64,000 nt of DNA, from the NCBI GenBank assembly GCA_038373865.1, contig JAXGGA010002215.1, positions 1 to 64,000 of the forward strand. Reading direction: 5' to 3'. The notes under the pieces were generated by a model, which saw only the letters and a list, made by a program, of their open reading frames with translations, was not told the origin of the DNA and searched no databases. The stretch's first letter is position 1. Each line of letters starts with the position of its first letter. This DNA is from Uloborus plumipes (lineage: Eukaryota; Arthropoda; Arachnida; Araneae; Uloboridae). A program made the translations under genes and the position numbers. Shown here piece by piece: positions 44,511 through 54,201 of this stretch.

Positions 44511-45286
44511 AGTCACCGCCCCTAAGCCAGGGGTAAGGCAGAAACATGCAATGTATCGTCACCTCGGTTGTTCATTTTAGGACTGGTTATCAGTTTTTTT
44601 GACTCTCTTTGCTTCTATAAGAGTCAGGGTTTTAGGTGAGTTTGAAAGTTTTTTTAGCGAAAAAGCTAAAATTAAAGAAAAGGCTTTTTAGTAAACTGCT
44701 AAAGGTCAATAAATAGTGAATTTTTTTACTATCTTTTTAACTGCCTCTTTGTATTTCATCTCCTGTTGAAAGCTAAATTCAAAATTCAGCCTTGACATCC
44801 TTGGTAACATTTTTTAAATTTTTTTATTTGAAGAGAAAAACTTAGAATTGTAATTTGCGTTAAAGAAACACAAGTTTTCTTTTTAATCATTAGTAATGCA
44901 TTTATTGGGGGAATTTTATGCACATTAAGACAATATATTGTTGAATTTACCAGCATTTTATGCATGTTGGCTACAAATTATTATAAGATTAAGTTAGATA
45001 TCACCATGCTTGCTTCCTTTCTCAGATTGTGCAGTTCTTATTATATTAGAGCAAAAAAGGGAAGATGGCTTGTTTCATTTTTGCAATTTAGATAGTATTT
45101 TTGAAATTTGCGAAAAATGCAACCGCAGAGCAAACCCTGATAAGAGGATTTCTGCTTCCGGCTCAGTTATTCCTACTCCAGGCTGACGAGTGCCAGTAAG
45201 CAGGAAACTCCAATTTTTGGATGAAATAACCAAATTGGCGGTGTATTGCACATTTCTGCCTTAGCCCTGGCATAGGGGCTGTGACT
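44511..45286. mobile_element. 776-bp TA-flanked inverted-repeat element
   Basis: TA lies at 44509-44510 and 45287-45288. The left end AGTCACCGCCCCTAAGCCAG matches the reverse-complemented right end AGTCACAGCCCCTATGCCAG, and both continue GGSTAAGGCAGAAA, giving about 35 bases of TIR. The interior is AT-rich without a protein. The Helitron starts one base beyond its right TA. Confidence 0.75.
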
Positions 45287-45643
45287 TATCTAATATATAA
45301 AATTCTCGTGTCACAGTTTTCGTTGCCATACTCCTCCGAAACGGCTTGACCGATTTTGATGAAATTTTTTGTGCTTATCCAGTATCTATGAGAATCGGCC
45401 AACATCTATTTTTCATCTCCCTAAATGTTAGGGGTAGTCCACCCCTAAATTTTTTTTTTTGTTCGCACATAACATCTGATCTACTGAACCGATTTGGACG
45501 ATTTTTTTTTAATCAATAGGATATGGTGTAACTACCATGTACTCATATGACGATATTTGTTCACTAGAAAAAAGTTATGATCGAAAAACTAACAATTCAT
45601 GTCATTTAAAACAATATGTGGTATCGTAAATCCTTACTTCAAT

Positions 45644-45718
45644 GAGCGACCCGATGGTCAAGTGGTTATGCGCGTCAGGTTGAAGTTCCTGATAGAATGA
45701 GATCGAATCCAGGCCCGC
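45644..45718 (+). ncRNA. tRNA-like segment inside the Helitron
   Basis: Box A is present as TGGTCAAGTGGTTA (45655-45668) and box B as GATCGAATCC (45701-45710), with spacing suited to a tRNA. A five-pair anticodon-type stem TCAGG/CCTGA encloses TTGAAGTT. The acceptor arms GAGCGAC and GCCCGC do not pair well, and poly-T follows about 20 bases later. It is probably a tRNA pseudogene or the head of a SINE carried by the Helitron rather than a working tRNA. Confidence 0.55.
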
Positions 45719-46325
45719 AAGGATTTTTTCGACCAGCTGCATGTTTTTTTTTTTTTTTTTGAATGATTTTAATGATTGTAATGTCCTTATGCAGGTACAT
45801 CCCCTCATGGGGATCTACCCCATATTTTTTTATAGTACAAAATGACAGTTTTGGTCAGATCTTTGTTAAAATTGGCAATGGGGTCCTTCGATGCTGTAGA
45901 ATTTTCTTATGGACGTTTGCGCCATTTTTGGGGGCTTTGAATCGATTGTGGCAATAAATGGTTTTTGATTTGCGGCACTTATATTATTTTTTCAAAAATT
46001 ATATACACTATCAATTATATTAGGTTAATTTTTGTACCTTTATAAAATTCTGTATTTTATACTTTGCATTTACGTCAAATTCAAGTTAAAATTAAAAGTC
46101 AAAAATTCTGAAGAAGATAAATATGTGTTAAAAATTAAAGTAACTATTTTTTGTGATTTTCATATTGGTTGTGACCAAAAAACATCATTACAAACAAATA
46201 AAATGTATCAAACACCATGAGTGTTGAGTTATTAGGCAAAATATGCGGTTTAAAGTTTTTTTTCACTGCGAGAGGGGGGGGGGGGTATGAACGACCATTA
46301 AAGTGACACAAATTTTTAAAAAATA

Positions 46326-46736
46326 AAGGTTGGATCTCCAATTATCTTGCTTCGTAATTTGAACCCGCCCCGGCTGTGCAACGGTACGCGATTAGTCATT
46401 CAAAAATTAATGAAAAACGTGATCGAAGCCAGGATTTTAAATGGCAAGTTCAGAGGTGAAAATATACTCATACCACGGATTTCTATTATACCTACAGATG
46501 TGCCAATTCAATTCAAACGTATTCAGTTTCCGATTAGATTGGCATTTGCAATGACTATCAACAAATCCCAAGGTCAAACGATGTCTGTTTGTGGCTTAGA
46601 TTTGAGAACACCATGTTTTTCACACGGACAATTATACGTGGCATGCTCTCGAGTGGGTAAACCATCCAGTTTGTTTGTGTTAGCTAAAGATGGACTAACA
46701 AAAAATATTGTTCACGCTATAGCATTAAGAGATTGA
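46326..46736 (+). pseudogene. Helitron Rep/helicase, C-terminal fragment
   Basis: The readable frame runs from about 46326 (KVGSPIILLRNLNPP) to the TGA at 46734, without a natural start. It shows the last helicase motifs of the PIF1-like (SF1B) domain of Helitron transposases. LRNLNPPRLCNGTRL comes first, then RLAFAMTINKSQGQT (motif V), then QLYVACSRVG (motif VI). The HUH nuclease and the N-terminal helicase motifs are missing because DNA upstream of 46326 is noncoding, so this is a remnant after internal deletion. The frame is intact, with no stop in about 135 codons, suggesting a fairly young copy. Confidence 0.9.
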
Positions 46737-47024
46737 TATTGTTTAATAGTGTTACTGTCGTAATTGTTTAATTAATGATATATAATTTTAAGGAATAAAT
46801 TATAATAACTTAAAAATAATGTTTGCCTTTTGTTATTTTTATATTCCTCGTTTGTGTTAGCTAAAGATGGACTAACAAAAAATATTGTTCACGCTATAGC
46901 ATTAAGAGATTGATATTGTTTAATAGTATTACTGTCGTAATTGTTTAATTAATGATATATAATTTTAAGGAATAAATTATAATAACTTAAAAATAATGTT
47001 TGCCTTTTGTTATTTTTATATTCC
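46673..47024 (+). repeat. 177-bp tandem duplication spanning the helicase stop codon
   Basis: The segment starting GTTTGTGTTAGCTAAAGATG (46673) recurs at 46850 and is nearly identical to its copy, with GTGTTACTG versus GTATTACTG as the visible difference. It carries the last ~20 codons, the stop and ~110 bases of 3' sequence. The second copy of the coding tail is untranslated. Confidence 0.95.
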
Positions 47025-47150
47025 CTCATCGTTCACAGTGCTCCATACTTATTTCACGCATATACCACATTCTTACATACATACATGCATACTTACAACA
47101 AGTAAGCTATTTTTTGTCTACACTAGAAATTACTAGGAAATTATTTATAT

Positions 47151-47179
47151 GGCAAAACAACGTTTGCCGGGTCAACTAG
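47151..47179 (+). terminator. Helitron 3' terminal hairpin and CTAG end
   Basis: GGCAAA (47151-47156) pairs perfectly with TTTGCC (47163-47168) across a six-base loop. GGGTCAACTAG follows. In Helitrons such a hairpin signals the end of rolling-circle strand transfer. Confidence 0.88.
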
Positions 47180-47362
47180 TTGCTTTATAATTTTCTTGTC
47201 CTAACACAACAAGAAACTAATGTCTTTGCGGTTTCATGTCTCATTAATTTGTACAATAAAATTGTATAGTTTCTTCTCATCATCTCAGTTATATTGCTGT
47301 TTTTGATATATTCTTAATTTTTGTTGTCTTCCGATAAGTGCAATATACCGAAGGGGTTACTG

Positions 47363-48014
47363 TGTTTATTCTAAAAATAATTTAGCATTTTTACTCAGTA
47401 AGCTCTGTGTTGTGTACTTTGTAGAAAATAATATAGAAAATGTTGTAAACTATCGGCAGTCTACTTCTTTTGTAATCTGCTCTCCGATCGGATTTTTTTA
47501 TGAACAGTCATAGTGAGTCATTAGGGCTTACGTGTTTATGACTTTGACTTAATTCCAAAGATGAAAGAGCAACTTTATGACATTCGCTTTAAAACTGTTT
47601 TAGCTACTGACTAACTAGTTTAGCTTCTTGTGACAATAGACTGTTCCATTTATACTATAAGCAGAGCAGTCGCTATTACAGGTGTTTTAAGAGTTCCATA
47701 TTTTTAGGAATGGGCTGTACACAATCCTGGTAACTATATTTAAGTGCTGTAGAACTCGGTGGCAGGTATAGCTTTTGTATTAAATCTAAATAAATAGTTG
47801 CAAACTATTAGAGTTCTAACCCTCATATATTTCTTGCATAATTCAAAGGCAGTAAAACTTCAAAACTGTGTCTGATTACTCCATGGCCAGAGGGCACATG
47901 CCTAAGCCTTCCACTTGGAGAGAGAACCAAATTTATTAATGACATATGATTTTACTTTTTTGTTTTATCTTTTATAGGTGAAACATTTGTATTTTCCAGG
48001 ACTTTGTATTTTCC
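47363..48014. other. noncoding stretch
   Basis: AT-rich DNA with no element ends that I can pair. A 15-base direct repeat TTTGTATTTTCCAGG (about 47987 and 48004) lies at the left limit of readable LINE sequence. Confidence 0.5.
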
Positions 48015-48415
48015 AGGGAGGACGTATTACTTTATTTGAAAAAAATTAAAACCACTAAAGCTCCGGGACTAGATAATGTTATCCAAAAATTCTTGTAGAA
48101 TGTGCAGAGGAATTAGTGAATGTTATTGTTAATATATTCAATGCTTCGTATAACTCTGGGATAGTACCAGAGGACTGGAAACTGTCTAGCATTACACCCC
48201 TCTTCAAGAAAGGGTATAGAGGTAATGCAGGAAATGTTAGACCTGTGAGTCTGACTTCAATGTTTGTAAAATTTTTGAAACATTGATCAAAATTAAGATT
48301 ATGAATTTCTTAGAAAATAATAGGCTGTTGAGTAGTTTACAATATGGTTTCAGAAAAGGTAAATCGTCGTACATTTCTACGACAAGGTTACCATGACTTT
48401 AGATACCGTAAATCA

Positions 48416-48633
48416 GGGTTACTTGGACCCAGAAGAGGGCTACTTGAGCCCACAGTAAAATGATAAAATCTGGGGTTGGTACTAGCGTTAGAGACTGCAG
48501 AGGGCTTCTACCTAGTGGAGAAACGAGGAACTACGTGCAAGTCTTCAACTAGTAGGTACCAAACCTAGATTTTATCATTTTATTGTAGTGGGCTCAAGTA
48601 ACCCCCTAGGGTCCAAGTAACCCTGATTTACGG
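48416..48633. mobile_element. 218-bp TA-flanked MITE with ~80-bp TIRs
   Basis: TA lies at 48414-48415 and 48634-48635. The left end CCGTAAATCAGGGTTACTTG matches the right end in reverse complement, and the arms match for about 80 bases, leaving a spacer of about 60. It interrupts LINE codons; removing it with one TA gives an in-frame junction between TLD and KKCVDVVYIDF. Probably a Tc1/mariner-type MITE. Confidence 0.92.
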
Positions 48634-50502
48634 TAGCAAAAAGTGTGTAGATGTTGTTTACATAGATTTTCAAAAAGCTTTTGATAATGTGCCTCATGCT
48701 GCACTACTCAGTAAATTAGCTGATATAGGAATAGGAGGTAAAATTGTAGTTTGTGTTGGAAATTGGCTGACAGGAAGGAAACAAAGAGTAGTTGTTAGGG
48801 GTAACTATTCTAAATGGAGTGAGGTTTTAAGTGGGGTTTCCCAAGGATCAGTTTTCGGTCCCCATTTGTTTATTATTTTTATGAATGATATTCATGAAAA
48901 TGTTTCTGGAATCATGAATTGTTTTGCTGATGTAAAAATTATGGGGGGTTGTAGAAAATGAGGAACAAGTAAATCGGCTGCAACAGGATTTGGATCATAT
49001 TACTAAATGGGCAGACAAGCATGGTATGGCAGTAAATGTTGGGAAATGTCAAATGCTGCATTTAGGTCATGCAAATAAGCATACAAGCTATTATTTACTG
49101 GGTTTAGTCATTAGTAAGGCAGATAATGTTATGGATCTAGGTGTCTTAATAAATCAGGACTTCAAGTTTGGCCAACAGTACAGCATAGCTAGTAACAAAA
49201 CAAATAGGATGCTTGGGTTTATCAATAGATCTATTTCAAACAAGTCTAAGAAGGTTCTTCTGCTTCTATATAGAAGTTTGGTAAGACCTCATTTGGAGTA
49301 TGCTGTTCAGTTTTGGTCTCCTTTTCTGAAGAAAGATATTAATTTATTGGAAAAAGTACAAAGAAGGGCTATAGGGTCATTCCACGTCAAGTGATCCAAA
49401 ATCTGAGAAAAATTTTACCTTACATTTTTGTATTTCTTTCACATTTGGCTCATCAATTGTACCCCTTGAGGTAATCAAAAGTCTTAATTTTTGGATTTTT
49501 ATCTCTATTATTTTTTCATTTATGAGACTTTGAACTTTGGAAAAACCCTCGTTTTTCCATGGATAAGGGTACATAAAAGGGACCATAACTCGGCACCAAA
49601 TATAGATAGAACGATTTGGTAAATGGCATTTTAAAGTACGTTAGTTGCCGCTTAATCTGATATGCAACATGACTAATTTGATAAAAATTTTCTTTTTCAA
49701 AAAATGAAATTTAAATTTCAAATTTAAATTTCTCAAAAAACATATAATGAATTTTTTTGAAAAAATTCTCAAAAATTCTTGTGTATTTTATCTATGTTTG
49801 TTCAAATTTTTAGATTGGGATCTCAATGGGATCATATTTTTTTGAATTTTTGAATAAAACTGTACAGGAAAAAAATGATATTTTTTAGATTCTATTTATT
49901 TAAATACTAAGTTCTCTTGCTCATGATGGTCTAAAAAGTAGTAAACAAACATGAATATGTTTAAAGTGAGCTGGCATGAGCTTATAGATTTGTCAGGTTC
50001 ACCTCCCTACCCCTTTCTCCCCCGCACAACCACTCTTTTTTAATTCAAAACTGTTCAAAATGTTTAAAAAAAACAAAAACTCTTTGATACAAAATGAATA
50101 GTAAACTTATTTAAAGTGGGGAAATGGGTTTCCTTATAACTAGACGAAGTATCCCCCTCCCCACCCAAATATACCATTCACACTATACTAATATGACGTC
50201 TAACCTGGGGATTGAGTTGAGGATTATTTTCACCCTAGGTATATATATTGTTTTTCAGACGAAGTGTTTCTTTTCGATCCGAACTTCAAAGTGTACTTCC
50301 ATTCAATATCTGAAATTTAACTTTATGATTCATTTCATCTTCTACTCCAGCACCAATCTTCAATTTTGAAGGGAGGAAATAAATGGGTCGCCCCAATATC
50401 ATAGCAAACAGCAAAATAGCACTGTTTCGCCTTGTTCTCATCGTTTTTTCTATTCTTTTCGCACAAAACTGAAAATAAATCAAAATATCAGATCATATGT
50501 CT

Positions 50503-50877
50503 GTGTCCCCATAACTATCTTTCCACATTATCTAGTGTGCAGCTGTTATTTAATTTTTTTAATCGTTTGTGTTCTTTTTCATTTTGTTGTAAAGGAAAGT
50601 AATGCAGCAAGATATATCTATATATATATTAAACAAACACTGCTTTTTTGAGCACAACCTCACATGTTGTTTAACTTCTTTACAGATTGCTCCCCCCCCC
50701 TTACCCTACCTTTCCACTCCAAACTTTTATTTTTTTTATCATCCCGCCTAGCCCCATTTCAAAGCCTTAGTCTCTACTGATGTCTGGTAGTGTTTCAGTT
50801 TGTTCTGTTTGTTACTCTTTCCTATTAGCTCATGAGCTTTGTCCAATAAGAGAAATTAAAGGCAGTGATGGGGACTG
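50503..50877. other. central spacer of the foldback element
   Basis: This is the only single-copy part of the element. It has a short TATATA tract near 50620 and a poly-C tract near 50690, and no readable protein. Confidence 0.6.
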
Positions 50878-51165
50878 ACATATAACGTGACACTTTAATT
50901 TCTTTTCAGTTTTGTGTAAAAATAATGGGAAAACATTATGAGAACAAGGGGAAACAGTGCTATTTTGCTGTTTGCTATGATCTTGGGGCGACCCATTTAT
51001 TCCCTCCCTTCAAAATTGAAGATTGGTGCTGGAGGAGGGGATGAAATGAAACATAAGTTTAAATTCAGATTTTGAATGGAAGTACACTTTGTGAAGTTCG
51101 GATTGAAAACGAAACACTTCGTCTGAAAAACAATATATACCTAGGGGGAAAATAATCCTCAAATC

Positions 51166-51680
51166 AATCCCCAGGTGAGACGTCATATTAGTATAGCGTT
51201 AATGGTATATTTGGGTGGGGGAAGGGTTGTACTTTGCCTTGTTATAAGGAAGCCCAATTACCAACTTTAAACAAGTTTACTGTTCATTTTGTATCAAAGA
51301 AGCTTTTTTTTAGCATTTTAAACAGTTTGGGGGGAAAATGGTTGGGTCAGGAAGGAAGGGAGGTGGAGCTGACCAATCTACAAGTTAATTCTAGCTCACT
51401 TACCTAGAGTAAAAATAATAGTCAATTCAATCCCCAGGTTAGACGTCATAATAGTACAGCGTTAATGGTATATTTGGGTGGAGGAGGGGGATACTTCGTC
51501 TAGTTATAAGGAAACTCATTTACCAACTTTAAATAAGTTTACTATTCATTTTGTATCAAAGAGTTTTTTTTTTTTTTAAACATTTTGAACAGTTTTGAAT
51601 TAAAAAAGAGTGGTTGTGCGGGGGAGGAAGGGGGAGGGGGGTGAACCTGACAAATCTATAAGCTCATGCTAGCTCACTTT
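51166..51680. repeat. direct duplication within the right arm of the foldback
   Basis: The series AATCCCCAGGTNAGACGTCAT, then TAGTAYAGCGTTAATGGTAT, then TTTGGGTGG, then GTATCAAAGA, then CTAGCTCACTT occurs twice in a row, with starts about 260 bases apart. The left arm has this module once. The two copies differ by scattered substitutions, so the duplication is not recent relative to the element. Confidence 0.85.
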
Positions 51681-52735
51681 AAACATATTCATGTTTGTTC
51701 ACTACTTTTTAGACCATCACAAGCAAGAGAACTTAGTATTTAAATAAATAGAATCTAAAAAATATCATTTTTTTCCTATACAGTTTTATTCAAAAATTAA
51801 AAAAAATATGATCCCATTGAGATCCCAATCTAAAAATTTGTACAAACATAGATGAAATACACAAGAATTTTTGAGAATTTTTTCAAAAAAATTCATTATA
51901 TGTTTTTTGAGAAATTTAAATTTGAAATTTAAATTTCATTTTTTGAAAAAGAAAATTTTTATCAAATTAGTCATGTTGCATATCAGATTAAGCGGCAACT
52001 AACGTACTTTAAAATGCCATTTACCAAATCGTTCTATCTATATTTGGTGCCGAGTTATGGTCCCTTTTATGTACCCTTATCCATGGAAAAACGAGGGTTT
52101 TTCCAAAGTTCAAAGTCTCATAAATGAAAAAATAATAGAGATAAAAATCCAAAAATTGAGACTTTTGATTACCTCAAGGGGTACAATTGATGAGCCAAAT
52201 GTGAAAGGAATACAAAAATGTAAGGTAAAAAACGTTTGATCACTTGACATGGAATGACCCTATAAGGTTAGTAAACAGATTTTCTAATTTAAACTATGAT
52301 TCCAGACTTAGAATGCTTAATATGTATAGTCTTGAGCAAAGGAGAACCAGAGGGGGCATGATTCAGTTATTTAAATTTATTAAAACGAATGATGTTGCAG
52401 GGTTAGATTTTTGCACAGAAAGCAGGACAAGGGATCATTGTTTTAAACTGTTCAAATCTCAGCCTAATCTGGAAATTTGAAAAAATAACTATTTCAGCAG
52501 AGTAGTGAGAACTTGGAACAGTTTACCGGAAGAGGCGGTAAAGAGCAATGGAGTAGATAGCTTTAAGAGGGCCATTGATCTTCATTGGGGGTCTTTAATT
52601 TAACTAGGACCAGCCCTGTTGGGCCCCAAACCTGCTGATGGTTGTCGTATTTGTATTTGTTGCCACTTTATTTTATAAATTTAATGCATCTACTGCCAGT
52701 CCATGACGAAATGAAAAGAACTATACCCTTATTAA

Positions 52736-53260
52736 CCCCTTTATGCCCATTAGCCTAAAAATGGGACGCTTGTTAGTTACTGCAGACAAAGACCTGTAGT
52801 AAATATATCCTTTTACTAAAGCTGTTTTTCCCAAGTGGAATATTCCTTCTTCTTGAGAAAACCACATGAAGCCACTAGCTGGATATTAGAGTTCATTTAT
52901 TTACAGTTATTTTTAGGTAAATGAGTCAAACAACGATACAGCATGGGTAGTCGCAGAAAGATGGTGTTTTTTGCAAACTTATTTTTCACAAAATTAAACT
53001 ATTTGAAAATGATTTGCTTAAAATAGATCACAGAAGTCTTCCGTAATGTTAGTTTGCAAAAATGATTATATCATTTTTGTATAATCATGCTCATTTGCTC
53101 ATATATATGCCCAGTGTCCCACAAACAGGACATTGAATAACTTAATAAATATGGCAGCGGTGATCTATTTGACGCCTAAAATGTGTTTAAAACATTCCAA
53201 GTAAGAGTTTTAAGCAGATAAAATTGAAAAAAAGTGTTAAAAAATTTGGGCATAAATGGG
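52736..53260. mobile_element. 525-bp piggyBac-like MITE
   Basis: TTAA lies at 52732-52735 and 53261-53264. The left end CCCCTTTATGCCCATTAG pairs with the reverse-complemented right end CCCATTTATGCCCAAATT. The interior has GGGACGCTTG/GGACATTG-type motifs and no protein. It lies about 70 bases downstream of the LINE 3' end. Confidence 0.85.
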
Positions 53261-53455
53261 TTAATTAGTGGAAAAATAAAAGTAATAAATTCCAACTTTT
53301 GAGCATTTCAAGTGTAACAAATCCTTAGACTTTTGTGTCTCTGGTTTTGGAGTTTCCACTGTCCTGTAAAGACCTTTAACTATGTCTTGACCAACTTCAG
53401 AGTTCCGGAAAACCCTGGTTGGTAGATGTTGCATTAATGCATTTTTTAACTCTAG

Positions 53456-53646
53456 ATTCCAGTCAAAGCCGAGGGGGACGACTGGCTCGTCGGGCTCGGT
53501 CTTTCAAGGATGACTTTTTGGGTCGATTAAATCAGATGAGGAGTCCTTCTGGAACAAGGGCAGCTTCTCCATCTAAAAACACCAAAAGTAAAGTGAAAGT
53601 TCCACCAGAAACTCAAGAAGAATCTCCTTTGAATCGTCCAGGAAAG
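53456..53646 (+). CDS. candidate internal exon of an unidentified host gene
   Basis: A 191-nt open segment is preceded by a pyrimidine-rich acceptor (ATTTTTTAACTCTAG ending 53455) and followed by AAAG-GTATTG as donor. It begins in phase 1 and ends in phase 0. Its codons are richer in G and C than the surrounding DNA. The peptide starts SSQSRGGRLARRARSFKDDF, continues LGRLNQMRSPSGTRAASPSK, and ends ESPLNRPGK. It is Arg/Ser-rich with several RxxS-type sites and no fold motif, as in disordered regulatory linkers of signalling or cytoskeletal proteins. I do not recognise the family. The reading frame extends beyond both splice sites, but those extensions look like intron. It is the only sequence here that looks under coding constraint and is not transposon-derived. 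Confidence 0.6.
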
Positions 53647-54169
53647 GTATTGCGGCTTTATCCCTTTTATAATGAGTGATTCAGAAAATCTTGGTGTATG
53701 ACTAAGGCTGCTACTGGTGATTTAACTCTTTCAGTACAAGTTATGAAATAGCTGACCAAAAACGCTTTTATTTGCTAGACGGAGTACTATGGCTAAGAGT
53801 ATTTTACAATGTTTCAACTTGTAGGCGAAAAATTAAAAGTTATGACTTGTCCAATTTTTCAGATATATATTTTGAAATATTATTTTGCCTGAAAAAATGA
53901 TGAAACAACTTAAACATTAAACTTTATTATAAAATTGTTCTCCGGACAATGTTAAAACATAATATAAGCATTTCAAGAGGTAAATAAAAGAGTATGTTTT
54001 TAAAGTCCAAAATAAAACATGCTTTTGCAGGGAGAATCTGAAGTTGTTAAAACGTCCTAATCCCAGCCTCTCAATCCATGTTTGGGAATGCTGCTTATCC
54101 TAAAACCAGAAATTTTTGCTTAGATAATGTTTAATACTGAGTAAATTAGAGCAAAGAGTCAAAAAAAAA

Positions 54170-54201
<32 letters not shown>

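Larger units (their letters stand above)
45289..47179 (+). mobile_element. Helitron with intact termini, internally deleted
   Basis: It starts TC (45289-45290) after A and ends CTAG (47176-47179) before T, as expected for Helitron insertion between A and T. A terminal hairpin GGCAAA-ACAACG-TTTGCC (47151-47168) lies 8 bases before CTAG. The leader TAATATATAAAATTCTCGTG and the CGGCTTGACCGATTTTGATG segment are typical of arthropod Helitrons (recollection). Only the C-terminus of the Rep/helicase protein remains (46326-46736). A tRNA-like segment (45644-45718) and a 177-bp tandem duplication (46673-47024) are inside. It is non-autonomous. Confidence 0.92.
41006..47362. mobile_element. possible old pogo/Tigger-like element split by later insertions
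   Basis: The left end TA-CAGTAAAATCCTTTGTGACA pairs loosely with the reverse-complemented right end CAGTAACCCCTTCGGTATAT. Both are followed by ATATTGC-type copies (ATTATATTGCTC and ATATTGCACTTATCGG), matching the reiterated-TIR layout of the other pogo-like elements here. The right flank lacks TA. If real, it received the hAT at 42311-44354, the MITE at 44511-45286 and the Helitron at 45289-47179. No transposase is visible. Confidence 0.4.
49374..52260. mobile_element. 2.9-kb foldback element with ~1.1-kb inverted arms
   Basis: TA lies at 49372-49373 and 52261-52262. The left end GGGTCATTCCACGTCAAGTG pairs with the reverse complement of the right end (one difference). The left arm (49374 to about 50502) matches the right arm (52260 back to about 50878) over essentially its whole length, leaving a spacer near 375 bases. 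The right arm is longer because about 260 bases are directly duplicated (about 51166-51425 and 51426-51680). There is no coding capacity. The 69-codon frame at 49377-49586 on one strand recurs at 52057-52239 on the other, purely because of the arms. Insertion is in LINE codons and is precise. Confidence 0.93.
48015..52605 (+). pseudogene. CR1-like reverse transcriptase, broken
   Basis: The frame starts REDVLLYLKKIKTTKAPGLD, then PEDWKLSSITPLFKKG and NVRPVSLTS, then LQYGFRKGKS. After the first insertion come VDVVYIDFQKAFDNVPH (motif A), GVSQGSVFGPHLFIIFMNDI (motif B region) and NCFADVKI. The last should be the FADD box but the second Asp is Val (codon 48932), which would abolish polymerase activity. 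Then HITKWADKHGMAVNVGKCQ and SLVRPHLEYAVQFWSP follow, up to VQRRAI. After the foldback the tail continues RLVNRFSNLNYDSRL, YSLEQRRTRGGMIQLFKF, RVVRTWNSLPEEAV and SFKRAIDLHW. Several single-base indels occur, for instance near 48090 and 48944. Confidence 0.88.
48015..52662 (+). mobile_element. CR1-like LINE, 5'-truncated, split by two DNA elements
   Basis: The readable parts are the reverse transcriptase and its C-terminal tail, in order, at 48015-48413, 48636-49371 and 52263-52605. A short 3' region follows, containing GTTGGGCCCCAAACCTGCTG and a TATTTGTATTTG tail. The endonuclease and ORF1 are absent, as is usual for 5'-truncated LINE copies. Inserted elements occupy 48416-48633 and 49374-52260. 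The clade call rests on the C-terminal pattern (SLEQRRTRG..., TRTWNSLPEE-like text). Confidence 0.88.

Noticed and set aside
45644..45718. Functional tRNA gene
   Set aside because: Acceptor stem does not pair and the segment is inside a Helitron; kept only as tRNA-like.
49377..49586. Open frame conserved with 52057-52239
   Set aside because: Identity is due solely to the inverted arms of the foldback, not coding selection.
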